Shown here in pieces: positions 63,584-64,000 of a DNA stretch of 64,000 nt. Made by a program: the position numbers and the translations under genes. Position 1 is the first letter of the stretch. Each line of letters begins with the position of its first letter. The DNA comes from CAJINA01 sp964636125 (GTDB taxonomy: Bacteria; Desulfobacterota; Desulfobacteria; Desulfobacterales; CAJINA01), in the NCBI GenBank assembly GCA_964636125.1, contig CAZWPX010000020.1, positions 1-64,000 on the forward strand, given 5' to 3'. Below the pieces are notes generated by a model, which ran no database searches, had not been told where the DNA came from, and worked only from the letters and a program-made list of their open reading frames with translations.

Positions 63584-64000
63584 TTAGTAATACTTTTTCA
63601 GGTAATATTTAGCAGCTTTGTTCGCTGGATTGACCGCCAACGTCTTTCTCCACCAATTCCGCGCGTCCTCTTTGCGGCCCGCGATTAGAGCTGCGAAGGC
63701 CGCATCATTGTAAGCCTTGGCCAGGTTAAAGATCGCATCCGTGTCCCGCGGATTTATTGTGAGGGTCCGACGCCACTGCACAACAGCAGCCGCATGTTCA
63801 CCCCGATTAAAGTAGATCCAGCCGATCTGGTTGCTGGCCCGGGTGTGCGCGGGCTTGATCACGAGGACTTTTTTATACTCCAGCAGGGCATTGGCATCCA
63901 GGCCCAGGTCATGAAAGGCCATGCCCAACCGGTAATGGGTCGCCGGCTCGCCTGAATCCGCATCTCGCGCTTTTTTAAGGTATTCTAACGCCTTGGCCGG
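63584..64000 (-). CDS. TPR protein, N-terminus beyond the window
   Basis: The frame stays open from the stop at 63584 to base 64000, with 24 further in-frame codons upstream of the first internal TTG at 63928 (AKALEYLKKARDADSGEPAT then HYRLGMAFHDLGL). At least three TPR units are visible (GMAFHDLGLDANALLEYKKVL; GWIYFNRGEHAAAVVQW; GRKEDARNWWRKTLAVNP). The part within the window is the C-terminal 138 residues. It starts the envelope cluster here and may be a protein-interaction partner of the LPP20-like and SLH proteins. Confidence 0.75.
   Translation of the reverse strand, partial: PAKALEYLKKARDADSGEPATHYRLGMAFHDLGLDANALLEYKKVLVIKPAHTRASNQIGWIYFNRGEHAAAVVQWRRTLTINPRDTDAIFNLAKAYNDAAFAALIAGRKEDARNWWRKTLAVNPANKAAKYYLKKYY

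Overview
The window looks like a piece of an anaerobic deltaproteobacterial chromosome (Desulfobacterota, probably Desulfobacterales or a relative). The evidence is a two-subunit Nfn-type electron-bifurcating transhydrogenase, two MinD-like ATPases with inserted ferredoxin domains beside NifX/orange-protein-like genes, a NifU-like scaffold, a small NrdD-like zinc protein and moderately GC-rich codon use. The placement comes from gene content only; there is no rRNA or tRNA in the window. No CRISPR array, complete insertion sequence or phage region was seen.

Layout. 1-84 is the N-terminus of a membrane protein running off the left edge, followed by a 166-bp MITE-like element. 354-6567 is a minus-strand RND efflux operon (TetR, TolC, adaptor, pump) with a candidate TetR operator. 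6937-7824 is an AT-rich, probably acquired metallo-hydrolase gene, followed by a 186-bp palindromic element whose right end supplies the stop codon of a GltS-type transporter. Next come a PLP decarboxylase and a divergent TetR gene (9727-11987), then an orange-protein-like Fe-S/ATPase cluster (12185-15055) and a divergent NifU/FmdB/TatA group (15824-16883) with strong sigma70-type promoters on both sides. 17046-19583 is an SLC12-like cation-chloride cotransporter; 19726-20257 is a ParDE toxin-antitoxin pair. 20965-24846 holds an unknown protein, lnt, prfB with its programmed +1 frameshift, and an HD-domain gene.

The centre (24968-50565, about 25.6 kb) is one minus-strand operon of exported proteins. 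It starts with a giant gene of at least 6505 codons, interrupted by a 100-N assembly gap inside tandem repeats. That protein carries glycine-rich repeat modules, DUF11, CARDB and fibronectin-type domains, a beta-helix and a C-terminal Hint domain. It overlaps a 1321-residue secreted protein by ATGA, and is followed by a degenerate periplasmic rhodanese and a thrombospondin-3/dockerin-like protein. This is the most unusual system in the window: probably a giant, self-processing surface assembly of unknown role.

The right part is mostly housekeeping: nfnB-nfnA (51198-53484), tatD, dnaK, a MoxR-VWA pair, and a MetE-like methyltransferase. It ends in a minus-strand envelope cluster running off the right edge (FecR-domain protein, TPR/SLH lipoprotein, LPP20-like protein, TPR protein).
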